A stretch of DNA of 21,988 nucleotides. Source: Gnetum montanum (taxonomy: Eukaryota > Streptophyta > Gnetopsida > Gnetales > Gnetaceae). The notes under the pieces were generated by a model. It was not told where the DNA came from and did no database searches. It saw only the letters and a list, made by a program, of their open reading frames with translations. Positions 1 to 8,942 of this stretch are shown piece after piece. The first letter of the stretch is position 1; each line of letters opens with the position of its first letter. The stretch is from contig MNCI01017497.1 in assembly GCA_015680685.1 (NCBI GenBank), positions 28,225 to 50,212 of the forward strand, read 5' to 3'. The position numbers and the translations under genes were made by a program.

Positions 1-861
1 TAATGCTCCAAATAGGAATGTCAGTGGGTCCTCCCCAAAGCAGGTTCATGCCCTTAATGCCTTGACAAACCCACATTCAAAGAGTTCGTAGGCTCCGAGA
101 ATGTTATTTGGAACAAGAGTTAAAGTCTTAATCGCAAGAATTTACCAAAAAGAAAACAATGCATCAACCAAAATATACACTAATGATACAACCGGTAATG
201 AGGTGAACAATGGAGAGAAGGATGGAAAGAAGAGGAAGGAATGGAATCCCAAGAACAAGGTGGTGTACAGCCCCTTGTGTGTTTTATGATTAATGTGACT
301 TGGCAAATCTCATTCCAACTCCAGCCTCAAACCAACCACATCCAGTGACTTTGCATGAATGCATTTGGCTAAACCATCCACTTGAAGTAACAAGAATGCC
401 TTCCCCAAGAGTCACCACCATTCCGACAAAACAAAGGAGAGAATGGGAAGCGAGAAGGGCCTTAGTTAGAGGGAACACTTTTGGTTCCATAACCAGTGCT
501 TGTAGCCCAAGTTTATTTTGTCTAAGGGGTGTGCTTTGAATTCTCACTTTTTTTCTTTTTTTCTTTTTTTTTTTTACTTTTTATGTTTTGTGTTTTTATG
601 TGTGAGAACCACACCATGCAAAGACTTCTTATTTTTATTGTCTCAGCTTTCAATAATTGGGTAACATCAGAACGGCAAGAAAAACTCAAAAAGAAAACAT
701 CCAAGCACCCAAGAGAATGGCTAACACAAAAGCATCAAGTTCCCTTGAAGTCACACCCTGTTCAATCCTTGAGTCCTTCCTTAGTTTGGGAAATACCCAG
801 TCACTAATTCGTTTAAGTTCTTATTAAGAAAGGGACTCCAAGCCAAGAGAGACCATAGAGT
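1..861 (-). repeat. Noncoding 3' internal region of element 1, repeated at 21137-21988
   Basis: This stretch aligns nearly end to end, with point changes and small indels, to 21137-21988. Landmarks such as GGAATGTCAGTGGGTCC (15 and 21151) and CCAAGCC/AGAGAGACCATAGA near both ends pair up. Reading frames are not conserved between the copies on either strand, so I treat it as noncoding. In the right-hand copy it lies about 0.7 kb from a 3' LTR, so here too it should be the region between the coding part and the off-window 3' LTR of element 1. The short open frames in it look incidental. Confidence 0.75.
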
Positions 862-1255
862 GTTGTGGACAGATGGATGAAGTGAACTCATTGCCTGCAA
901 TATCAAAAGAAACATACCTTAGTATCAACATTGTGGCTGAAAGGTAAAACCCAAACATTAGCAATCAATATGAAAACAGTTCATACCATCATTCCAAACA
1001 CTTATTGAGTGACAAACTTATAAGGTGGATCACACACACACACACACACACAAAATGAAAAAGTATAACGATGTTGTGAAGCAAAAAACAAGAAAAGTTA
1101 AAGAAAGTTGTAAAACAAAAACTAGAAAAGTTAAAGAAATTTGTAAAACAAAAATGTGTAAGACAAAAACGTTGTAAAACAAAAACGTGTAAAACAAAAA
1201 TGTGGAAAAAAATGTAAAAAGAACTAAGGGCCCCATATGATTAGCATAGGTGGCC
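862..1255. other. AT-rich noncoding stretch with microsatellite and minisatellite
   Basis: No gene is seen. The first part (862-1030) is featureless. It is followed by a (CA)n tract at 1031-1052 and an A-rich array to about 1215 built on variants of TGTAAAACAAAAA and AAAGTTAAAGAAA. It lies between the protease end of element 1 and its noncoding 3' region. Confidence 0.6.
1031..1052. repeat. (CA)n microsatellite
   Basis: Eleven CA dinucleotides in a row, followed directly by an A-rich degenerate minisatellite with units like TGTAAAACAAAAA through about 1215. It is probably length-variable between individuals. Confidence 0.95.
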
Positions 1256-1261
1256 ATCTCC

Positions 1262-1829
1262 CTCATGACTGAGTGGAAAGGGAAAGATCNCATCTTTGTT
1301 TCAAAGTTCTAAGAGCACACCTGCTGCATGGAGGCATTTCCTCCATGTCATCACCCGATGAATCAATGTATGTGATGCATGGAACTTTCCTCTTCTCAAT
1401 CTTTCCATAGTTATTTATCTTAGAGATTTCCAAGGAAAGATCGTGGATCCTAAGGCATGCATCTTATATACTAAGCCATGCCCTTCCCATTATAATTGGG
1501 AAGTCCCCTTCGTTGTTGTTGACTTCAATCACTAGAAAATCAGCTGGGTAAGACCAACCACACACAGTGGTAATGATGTTCTCCACCAATCCCAAGGGAA
1601 TGGTGATGGATTGGTTTGCCAGCTCTAGTTGAATGTTGCTCTTCTTAAGTTGGGGCAGGTTCCAGGCGTGATACATCTCTCGTGAAATTAAGTTAACTCT
1701 GGAACCCGAGTCAAGAAGAGTCCTATGTGGTTTATTTTCGACGATTTGTAAATAGATTAAGGCAGGGTCAGTTAGTTTCCTGGGAAGGTTGCCTACCTTG
1801 ATCCAATCAATTACAGTATGTGTTAACAT
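1262..1829 (-). pseudogene. Retroviral-type aspartic protease of element 1 (degraded)
   Basis: The minus-strand frame contains the active-site motif L-L-D-S-G-S with the following V-N-L-I-S, the usual flap-side text and the C-terminal hallmark I-I-M-G-R-A-W-L-S. These are the order and spacing of a plant Ty3/gypsy protease, whose usual motif is D-T/S/G-G-A/S, so the catalytic Asp is kept. Clear homology continues past a stop just after GRAWLSI to about 1262. The domain is in the same frame as gag upstream, separated by one TAA at 1851-1853. In the family it would cleave the Gag-Pol polyprotein. Here nonsense codons make it a relic. Confidence 0.8.
1290..1290. other. Single ambiguous base (N)
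   Basis: The only N in the window. It falls where the protease-like frame of element 1 fades out (frame text TLKQR-x-DLSL on the minus strand) and is an unresolved base call, not a scaffold gap. Confidence 0.9.
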
Positions 1830-1850
1830 AACCGTATGCGTTAAGCTCTG

Positions 1851-4340
1851 TTAGACTGAAGAGTGCTTCGAAGTGTTAGATGGTGGAGGAGTGTACATGG
1901 GCCCAACCGCTTGTTGTTGTGAGAGTTTGTCTAGGCTTTTGGTTCTGAAGAAAGGTCTTCTCTTTTTATAGTTTTTAGAACCAACAACAGCTTGGATATT
2001 TATAGCTCTTGTAGCGTGACGTTGCTGCGGTTGGGTAGGAAGTTCCCCTTGCATTGTTGGAGCAAGAGGTGTTATGGGAACTACTTGTGGAAGAGGTGCA
2101 GATGGATTGGGAGGATGGTATGGGTATGGAGTGCCTCTCGGAGGAGAAGGAGTCCTTCTGAAGTACTCCCGAACTTGGTAGTGACGGTGGGGGGTTGTGT
2201 GACTCATAGAGTCACTTGGAGAAATCAGCTGCTGCACATAATATTCATAAGGGTCAAGCTGCCGATAAGGGTACTGATGTTTCGGCGGTGGCATCCCCCA
2301 TGACTGTAGGTATTTCCATTACTGATGCTATCCGATGGATTGTGGTGGAGTTCCACTTGGATAATACGTTAAGGGTTGGTGGAACTGCCTTGGGTTACCT
2401 TGTGGATAAGGTAACCTTCGGGGTGTTTGCCGTTGGTTGAGTCTTGGATTAAGCGCATACACCCCAAAGTCCTGTAGATGTGAGATAATTGGAGAACATC
2501 CCTTAGGATTATCATATTGGCAGATCTCACATCCACCATCATCGTCTGTGTGAGAGTCCACATCCACATCAGAGTTAGTGATTTTCCCCTTACCCTTGTT
2601 ATGTGCAGGGCCTAAATCTCTCCACTTTGTCTTACCTTTGTCACTACTTTGTTCTACCTTAGACTCTTCTACAATTTTTAAGATAGTTTTAATTTTAGAG
2701 TCTAAGGAACTCCATACATCATCTACCTTAGCTGCTATTTCTGTTGTGAGCTTTTGAAACGACAAGGTCTTTCTATTCACCAACTCTTTGATTGATGACT
2801 CATCCTCTTCCTCACAAAATTTCACTCCCTTTTTTTGAAGAGAGGGATCACAGTCATATTCTTCCGCACTTTCCCTTTTTCGTAGCTCACCTTCTTCTTT
2901 TGCTACTTACGCCAACAAGCGATGTACTTCATGGGCTCTAAGTTGTGAGAGTCTCCCTTGGGCATAAGTTCCAAGGGTTCTTCTAGTTTCATGCCTTAGC
3001 CCATCCACGAGGTGGCGAAGTTGATCCCTCTAAGCGTACCCATGGCCCGGGCAACTATGTAACAATGTATAGTAGCAGGCCATGGAAGCATCTAAGGGTT
3101 CATGTGTACCTTGCTTCTAGCCTTGGATTTGCTTATGCAAATTGAACACTTTGGAGTATGTTTGATACTTTTCGTTGAAGAGTTCTAACATCGTACTCCA
3201 CCTCCTGATGGTTTCCAGTTCTAAGGACCGGTACCAGATCTCTTCTTCCTTGGTAAGTGTCCTTGGGAACAACTTAAGTTTTTGCCACTTATTTTCTATA
3301 TTCTGCAAGGCACAGGCATCGTGGAATGCCTGTAAATGATTTTTCAGATCTGCATTATATCCCCCTTCAAATAATGGGATATTGTTCATGTCTAAATGTT
3401 TGTTCCGACTATCTTTTAAATGCCTTGTGGGAATTCTAACTGCCTTCGTTATGTCAAGCATACTTCGGGTTGCGAGTAGGGGCTCGTCATGATCATCTCT
3501 TTCATGGCGCTTGTGATGTCTGTGTTGTTCCCTACTCTCCCTATGTCCTTGCCCTTGTCCTCTCTCTCAACTTTCCTGTCAAGGTCTCTCGATTTATCTA
3601 CATTTATCCTCTCTGTTGTGTTTATGATGGCTACACCTAGATGTGGAAGGAGAGGGTGAGTGATGTGAAGAAGGGGAAGAAGAAGGGGAACCATCTCCAT
3701 GATGATGTTTCTTGCCTTCTCTTCTGCTACTACTACCCCGATCGTGGTGACGATCTAAGTGCCCATCCTTAGCATGAGTGGTTGTTCCCTCTGTGAACAG
3801 TTGGTGTTCATGGGCATCAGAACCATGGTTATGTATCGTTGATCATAGGTTCTGATACCCTATTTCCTTACCATCGTTAGGAGGGGGAACATCATTTGCT
3901 AAAGAACCCATTATAAGGGGTTCCTCATCTCCTATTTCACTAAGGACGTGCGGACCTTTGCCCTTCAAAAGTGTATGTTGACTCTTCTACCTAGCATCCA
4001 TCATACATTGTGCTTCTGTGGGATGATAATTCCTCATATCAAAATCATCTACAACGTATTCAGTGTATAATTCTGTCATGCCAATCTGTGCCAAGGCATG
4101 GAGAAGCATGTTTGGAACTGCACGATCTGGGGGTAACACAATGTTACCTTGCAAATCTCTCCATCGCAGTTGTTCGTCTTGATAGAGGATAAAGCTGAAG
4201 TCTGGAATATACTCATCAAGGTGAGTATAGACTATCTTGTATTGTTTAGGACTTGGCTGATTTTAGTTATGTGTTTTATGTTGCCGACTGTCTCGTGTAT
4301 GGTCCTTAGGTGGTGAGTTGCTCTTATGAGAAAAAGACAT
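1851..4340 (-). pseudogene. Gag polyprotein of element 1 (degraded)
   Basis: The frame opens at ATG 4340, about 120 bases past the primer site, with MSFSHKSNSPPKDHTRDSRQ, then meets a stop at 4263. The same frame can be followed leftwards for 2.5 kb through scattered stops. An N-terminal part contains QLRWRDLQG, followed by a His/Arg-rich linker. The Retrotrans_gag-like core (3461-3117) contains AFHDACALQNIENKW, then LKLFPRTLTKEEEIWYRSL, then FNEKYQTY. After it come a helical stretch (VDDVWSSLDSKIKTILKIVE), a Cys cluster C-x2-C-x7-C and a Pro/Tyr/Gln-rich tail (2294-1851). The Cys cluster is not a canonical CCHC knuckle. Gag forms the particle that packages element RNA. The same modules occur in element 2, which supports the reading frame. 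Confidence 0.8.
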
Positions 4341-4462
4341 TGTTATCGGTGTGCTAATTTTACTGTTATAAAATTTTTTATCTTGATTAACCCGAAGGTT
4401 CGTTTAGGCTCCCAACGACGTGAGTGATATCCTTTATGTTCTATTTGGTGCATAAACACTTA

Positions 4463-4481
4463 GTCCTCGGCAATGGCGCCA
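4463..4481 (-). other. Primer binding site, tRNA-Asp type, of element 1
   Basis: On the minus strand this reads TGGCGCCATTGCCGAGGAC. It closely resembles the sequence complementary to the 3' end of plant tRNA-Asp (TGGCGCCGTTGCCGGGGA). It is separated from the LTR end by one base (4482), the expected geometry, and it fixes the element's orientation. Confidence 0.85.
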
Positions 4482-4482
4482 A

Positions 4483-5490
4483 TGATTAGTGGCGAGGTAT
4501 CCCTACACTCAACCATATGAAACGAGTGTAGCATGCACGATCCGGTTGAACTCTGCAGACTAAGTGCCTACACGTCCCATGGAACACTTGGGGTTAATCA
4601 TTCATGGTCTTCCTAGACTTACTTGTGGTTGTCATGGTGTATGGTTAAGTAAGTCTGAGGTATATGATTTTTATGGTCTTTTATCTTTTTCTCCTATGCT
4701 ATTGAGGTGAAGGGTTGAGAAACTAACTAACTCTAACTAATGACTAAGTCTAAATTACCTAGCATTAGCATTCGTTCCCATTTACCATACACACCCTAAA
4801 CCGATGCAACCGCTACTACCAAATGCTAATTGTTGCTAGGATCACCGCGTGTAACGCACGTGCTTGAAGTGGTCGTACTGAGGCACCTAACTAGGAGGAA
4901 AGGGTTGAGAGAATCTATCTAGCCTAAGTGTGATGAGCAGCCAATTCCTTGACTAACAGTACACATTTGGGACTACCACTGGGATTACCAAGCACAGATC
5001 CTGAATACGCCATTGGGTTACCAAGTAGTCATATGAGATGCTCGTAATCAAGTCGTACTCATACCGCATGCGATGAGCAGCTGATTCCTTGACTATCCGT
5101 ACACATCCTTAGATGCTCATAATCAAGTCGTACTCATTTCGCATTCTAGGAGTTTAAGGGTAAGAGAAAAAACAATAAATAAAATCCTATTCCATGCACT
5201 ACAAGGTTTATCCAAGAATCTCGTCTTTATTGTCGTACACAACTTGTGTTCAGGTACAATGTTTTTTGAATAAAGATCCGTTCACTTTAGTACTCCTACT
5301 GCGGGCACATGGAAAATATTCTATCTCTGGAGTGATCAAACTGCCAGAGTTTCCCTACTTCTAACTCAGGAAGGGAAAATAAGGGAGAGCCGCCTCTTAT
5401 TTATAGATATGGTGGCAGACTGCGATATTGCGTACGCGACATCATAGGGGACGACGCGATATCGTGGCTCATGCGAATTGCGTCTCATCA
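4483..5490 (-). mobile_element. 5' LTR of element 1
   Basis: On the + strand it begins TGATTAG beside the primer site and ends CTCATCA at 5490. Both termini match the other LTRs of the superfamily here (8943-9950, 19632-20424). It is closest in sequence to the LTR at 19632. It has an extra block of about 200 bp with internal duplications: GATGAGCAG at 4932 and 5072, and AATCAAGTCGTACTCAT twice. The U3 part is short, about 85 bp upstream of a TATA box at 5396-5406. Confidence 0.88.
5396..5406 (-). promoter_or_regulatory. TATA box of element 1 LTR
   Basis: Reads CTATAAATAAG on the minus strand, 84 bp inside the LTR start. An equivalent box sits at the same relative place in the LTRs at 5491, 8943 and 19632. 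Between it and the LTR end lies a palindrome-rich segment (GATATT...GACATC, CGATATCG). Confidence 0.65.
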
Positions 5491-6067
5491 CTAGCCTAAC
5501 ACAAGTACCCATTCCACTTTCCTGGGCACATTTTGAACACATATAGCATTGTTGGGCTACCAAAAGTTAAATGTTGCTGGGTTACCAAACACTATATTTA
5601 TCCTTGAAGTGGTCATGCTTGTGTTTATTAACAACTGGAAATTAATTGCTTAATGTAAATGCATTAAAGTAAATTGCATGAAAGTAAAGTGCACTAAAGG
5701 AAACATTAATCTATTCTTAGTGCTGCAAGGATTATCAAAAGGGTTCATTTTTATTCTCGTCATACTACTGTGCTTAGGTACATCAGTGTTTGACCAAAGA
5801 TCTATACACACTTAGCTTCCTGCTATGGGCACTTAGAAAATATTTTAACTCTAGAGAAAACAAACTACAAGACCTTCGCTACTCTATGCAAAAACTATGA
5901 AAAATTATCTAAAAATTATGAGCCCAAGTGCTATATTTATAGGTCAGCATATACCCTATGATATCAAATATCTGGCATGGCATCTTGGGCTCTGACATTG
6001 GGTATCTGATGTTGCAGCTTCGATATCAAGTATTCGATATTGGAGTATGTTAGAACATGACTCATCA
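5491..6067 (-). mobile_element. LTR fragment interrupted by element 1 (LTR4)
   Basis: Sequence homologous to the interior and right end of the LTR at 8943-9950. Shared blocks include GTTGGG..TACCAAACAC, GAAGTGGTCATGCTTGTG, GTGCTGCAAGGAT, GGGCACTTRGAAAATA and a CTATATTTATAGG TATA region. It ends with CTCATCA at 6067. Homology starts exactly at 5491, where element 1 ends, so the missing left part should lie beyond the far end of element 1 outside the window. On its right it abuts the gag of element 2, so it was itself inserted there as a solo LTR or part of a longer element. Confidence 0.75.
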
Positions 6068-8370
6068 ACTACCTACATAGTCAGCTTAGATATAGAGATG
6101 GTGACAATATCACCATTAGGTGCCATCATGTTAGCTGTAATAGATACAATAGTAAAACTTGTCTCTAAAGTAGATATAATAGTTTGAGCATGATCAAGGA
6201 ATTTCATCAAGATCTCTTTGTGTGGAATTCTTTCTACCATGAATGATTTTCTTTTCCACAAGATGAAGAGGGTGAGGTAGATCCAGTTACATGGTTTTCA
6301 TGTCTACACTTGTGGTAGAATCTCTTACCATGGGGCTTTGTGCTTCCCTTGGTAACCAAATTGATACATAATTGGCACTATTTCCTAGATGCATGAATGG
6401 ATGTAGAATCATTATAGTATGCAATATTACAGGATTCTTACCTTGGTTGTGGCTAACTAGGTATTCCATCTTACATGTGACCAAGAAGTAGAAGCTACTA
6501 TTGGGAAGCTTGGTTGATAGGATTGTTCGAAGGATATAGTTATTATTGAGGTATCCTCAATGGGGGTTGATAAGTACCTAACTAAGCACCATAACGTTAA
6601 GAATTTGGTAGAGATGCCATTTGTTGTTGCATTGGAGTTGGAAGATTCCATGGAGCAAAACCCCAAGAATTTGAAGTTTTCCACTATTAATACTATTGCA
6701 TAGGCTATAGGTATGTACCAATAGGATAGTATGAATGGCTAGGGTATGGGATTCTCCTTGTTTACCTCTTGATGAACCTAGGGTTCAAAGATACCCTAAG
6801 TCATCCCATCTCACTAAACATGTGAGCCATGATTAGGTATCACTACGAATCATGAGAGTTTACATAGTATTCACAAGAATCCTCATCATTAGAGGATGAT
6901 GAAGCCTTATTTGAATCTTTTTGAGTGCTCTTAGAATGACAGAGCTTCTCTTTACCCTTGTCATCATACCTCTTTTGATATTCATGTGATGCCACTACTT
7001 TGGTTGTAGCTTCAACCACCTTACCCTTAATGTTCTTGAGAGTAGTAGTTATCTTTTCATCCATTGCATCCCAAATTTGGTCCACATCATGGGCCAAGTC
7101 TATCAAGGCCTTATTCATTTTAACCTGATCTTGTAATATGGCCGTAATTGTAGTGTGAGGTTTAGTATTTTTAGCCTCTTGCCTTCATGATGGATCACGA
7201 TTGTACTTCTTAGTAGATACTATTGCCACCATTCACACTCCATGTTAGCAATGATATCTAAGAGTCTCTTGATTTGGACCACAAACTATTTGTGTACTTA
7301 GCGCATCATATATATTTCTACATCCTCTCTTGTCTCCTACCTTAGCCCTTCTATGATATGCTTCAATTGATCCCTTTGGCTAAAACCATGGTTTGGACAG
7401 TGATGAATAGTTTTCATATACCTCTCCATGGTGATGTTAAGAGGTTTATGGGCTCCTTGCCTCCATCTAGCCATCTTCTTCCAAATGTTCTAATTTAAGC
7501 ATAACTTTGAAATTTTGTATAAAAGATTATGATCATGTCTTGCCATCTTTGAATTAATCTAGGAGGCAAGGATTTGTATCATATTTCCACATGCTCGATG
7601 AAGGTGCAAGGAAAAAACCACAACTTCTACCAATTGCTCATGATCCCTTGGAGATAGCAAGCACTATCAAAGACTTTCTTATGAAGTTGGGAATCATCAT
7701 TAGTATACCCTCTATATGTTGGTGCATCAGCCATGATGATCCATTTAATTCTACCATCATAAACATGCTCCCTTAGAATGTGGACAACTTCAATTAATTT
7801 GTGATAATCACCCCAATCAAACAAAGGGGAATCAACGTCATCAATGGCAAGTCTAAATAAATACAAATGTTGAAACTTGGAAAGGAGGTCATGATTACAA
7901 GTTTGAGCTATAAACAAAGTGAAGGTACTTGATCATGTACCCTTATGATAGGATGACCCTTTGCTCTTCTTGTCTACTTTAGCTTCTTGGTCTTTATTTG
8001 AAAGGTTAAATGAAAAGTTGTGGCTACCCTCTTCTTCCATCAAGCTATCTTGAAGATCCTGCATATAAAAAGGCTTGTAATCATCAAACATAGGCTCATG
8101 AGCTTTGTACATGATGAATTCATCTTCTAGCCCCATGTTGATTAGGACATTTTTGAGATCATCTAGTGTAGCCACAATAGAGTCCTTAGAGAACCAACCA
8201 TGAGCATCTCTCCACCTTTCCTGCTTATCCCAATGATAAGCTAGCATAACCAATGGAAGGGTCATATCCTTTGAATGCTTAAAGATGATAAAATCCCTTT
8301 GTATTTTTAATGCATTACCAGAGGTCTGTGGTGGGATCTTAGTACTATTGACCCTCTCATTTGTGTTCAC
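6068..8370 (-). pseudogene. Gag of element 2, a divergent relative of element 1 (degraded)
   Basis: Several minus-strand open pieces line up in order with the gag of element 1. At 8370-7933, QERWRDAHG matches QLRWRDLQG. At 7720-7627, FDSACYLQGIMSNW matches FHDACALQNIENKW. At 7118-6843, VDQIWDAMDEKITTTLKNI matches VDDVWSSLDSKIKTILKIV. Around 6790-6600, LNPRFIKR and SWGFAP match LNPRLNQR and SWGMPP. Frames shift and stops are common, so this is an old, dead copy. It stops at 6068 within the Pro-rich tail, where an LTR has been inserted; the rest should be off-window to the left. No protease or polymerase of this element is visible. Confidence 0.72.
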
Positions 8371-8465
8371 GACTTACATACATACAACACTAAAAACACA
8401 TACTTGATTTGAATAAAAGCTAAAATTAAGAATGTACAAGTATTTTCAAATAATTCACCAACATC

Positions 8466-8484
8466 CTCCCTAGCAATGATGCCA
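8466..8484 (-). other. Decayed primer binding site of element 2
   Basis: The + strand tail CCCTAGCAATGATGCCA corresponds to CCTCGGCAATGGCGCCA of element 1 with a few substitutions. It is followed by one spacer base and then TGATAGG, the LTR edge, with the same geometry as element 1 at 4481-4483. Confidence 0.6.
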
Positions 8485-8937
8485 ATGATAGGATTCCTAT
8501 TAGTTTTGAACCAATGGGATTTATCATATAAATCATAGTGTGATCCAGTCATAAGCTTCAAGGACGATGTTGGATGAATTACCATGAACACTTGGGTATA
8601 TCATAGTATTCGAGAAATATAAAAGATATTATAATACATATAATACAATTAGAACCTTGTGTTGTCACTGTGAAAGATAAAGAAAATATTTATGATATTA
8701 TATTTTATAATTTTTATGCATTTTATATTTATAAGAAACAAACAAACAATAATAAACACAGAGGCATTGGAATCCACTATGGGGATAGGTGTAACACCAC
8801 ATACAATCTCTATGGCCTAAAACCATGCCATACAATTAAGACCTTCTTAGATAAGGGTGAGTTGTTGCAACTTATGAAAATGAGAATTAAACAACTTTTT
8901 TATTATTTTAAATGTTTTATAATGTTTTTGGTATTTG

Positions 8938-8942
8938 AATGT
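8938..8942. repeat. Target-site duplication, left copy (AATGT)
   Basis: AATGT directly precedes TGATGAG of the solo LTR. The identical AATGT is at 9951-9955 directly after CTCATCA. Confidence 0.88.

Larger units (their letters stand above)
1..5490 (-). mobile_element. Element 1: Ty3/gypsy-type LTR retrotransposon, gag-protease only, left end outside window
   Basis: On the minus strand the order is 5' LTR (5490-4483), primer binding site (4481-4463), gag start (4340), gag, aspartic protease (to about 1262), then about 1.25 kb of noncoding sequence reaching the window edge. The 3' LTR should lie beyond base 1. Gag and protease share one reading frame broken by nonsense codons, for example at 4263-4265, 3987-3989, 2328-2330 and 1851-1853, so the copy is dead. 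I see no reverse transcriptase, RNase H or integrase after the protease. It is therefore either a non-autonomous family or an internally deleted copy. The tRNA-Asp primer and lack of a chromodomain suggest the Athila/Tat side of Ty3/gypsy, which is an inference. It is inserted into the LTR that resumes at 5491. Confidence 0.8.

Noticed and set aside
290-547. Minus-strand 85-codon frame and its counterpart at 21278-21664
   Set aside because: The repeated region is shared, but the frames are not preserved between copies, which argues against a protein.
3449-3700. 83-codon minus-strand frame in element 1
   Set aside because: It is out of frame with gag. The true gag frame is open nearby with His/Arg-rich text (HRHHKRHERDDHDE) leading into the gag core.
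5491-6067. 3' LTR of element 2
   Set aside because: Its body does not match the 5' LTR of element 2 (8486-8942 plus 9951-10298), and it falls inside the gag tail. It is better read as a separate insertion.
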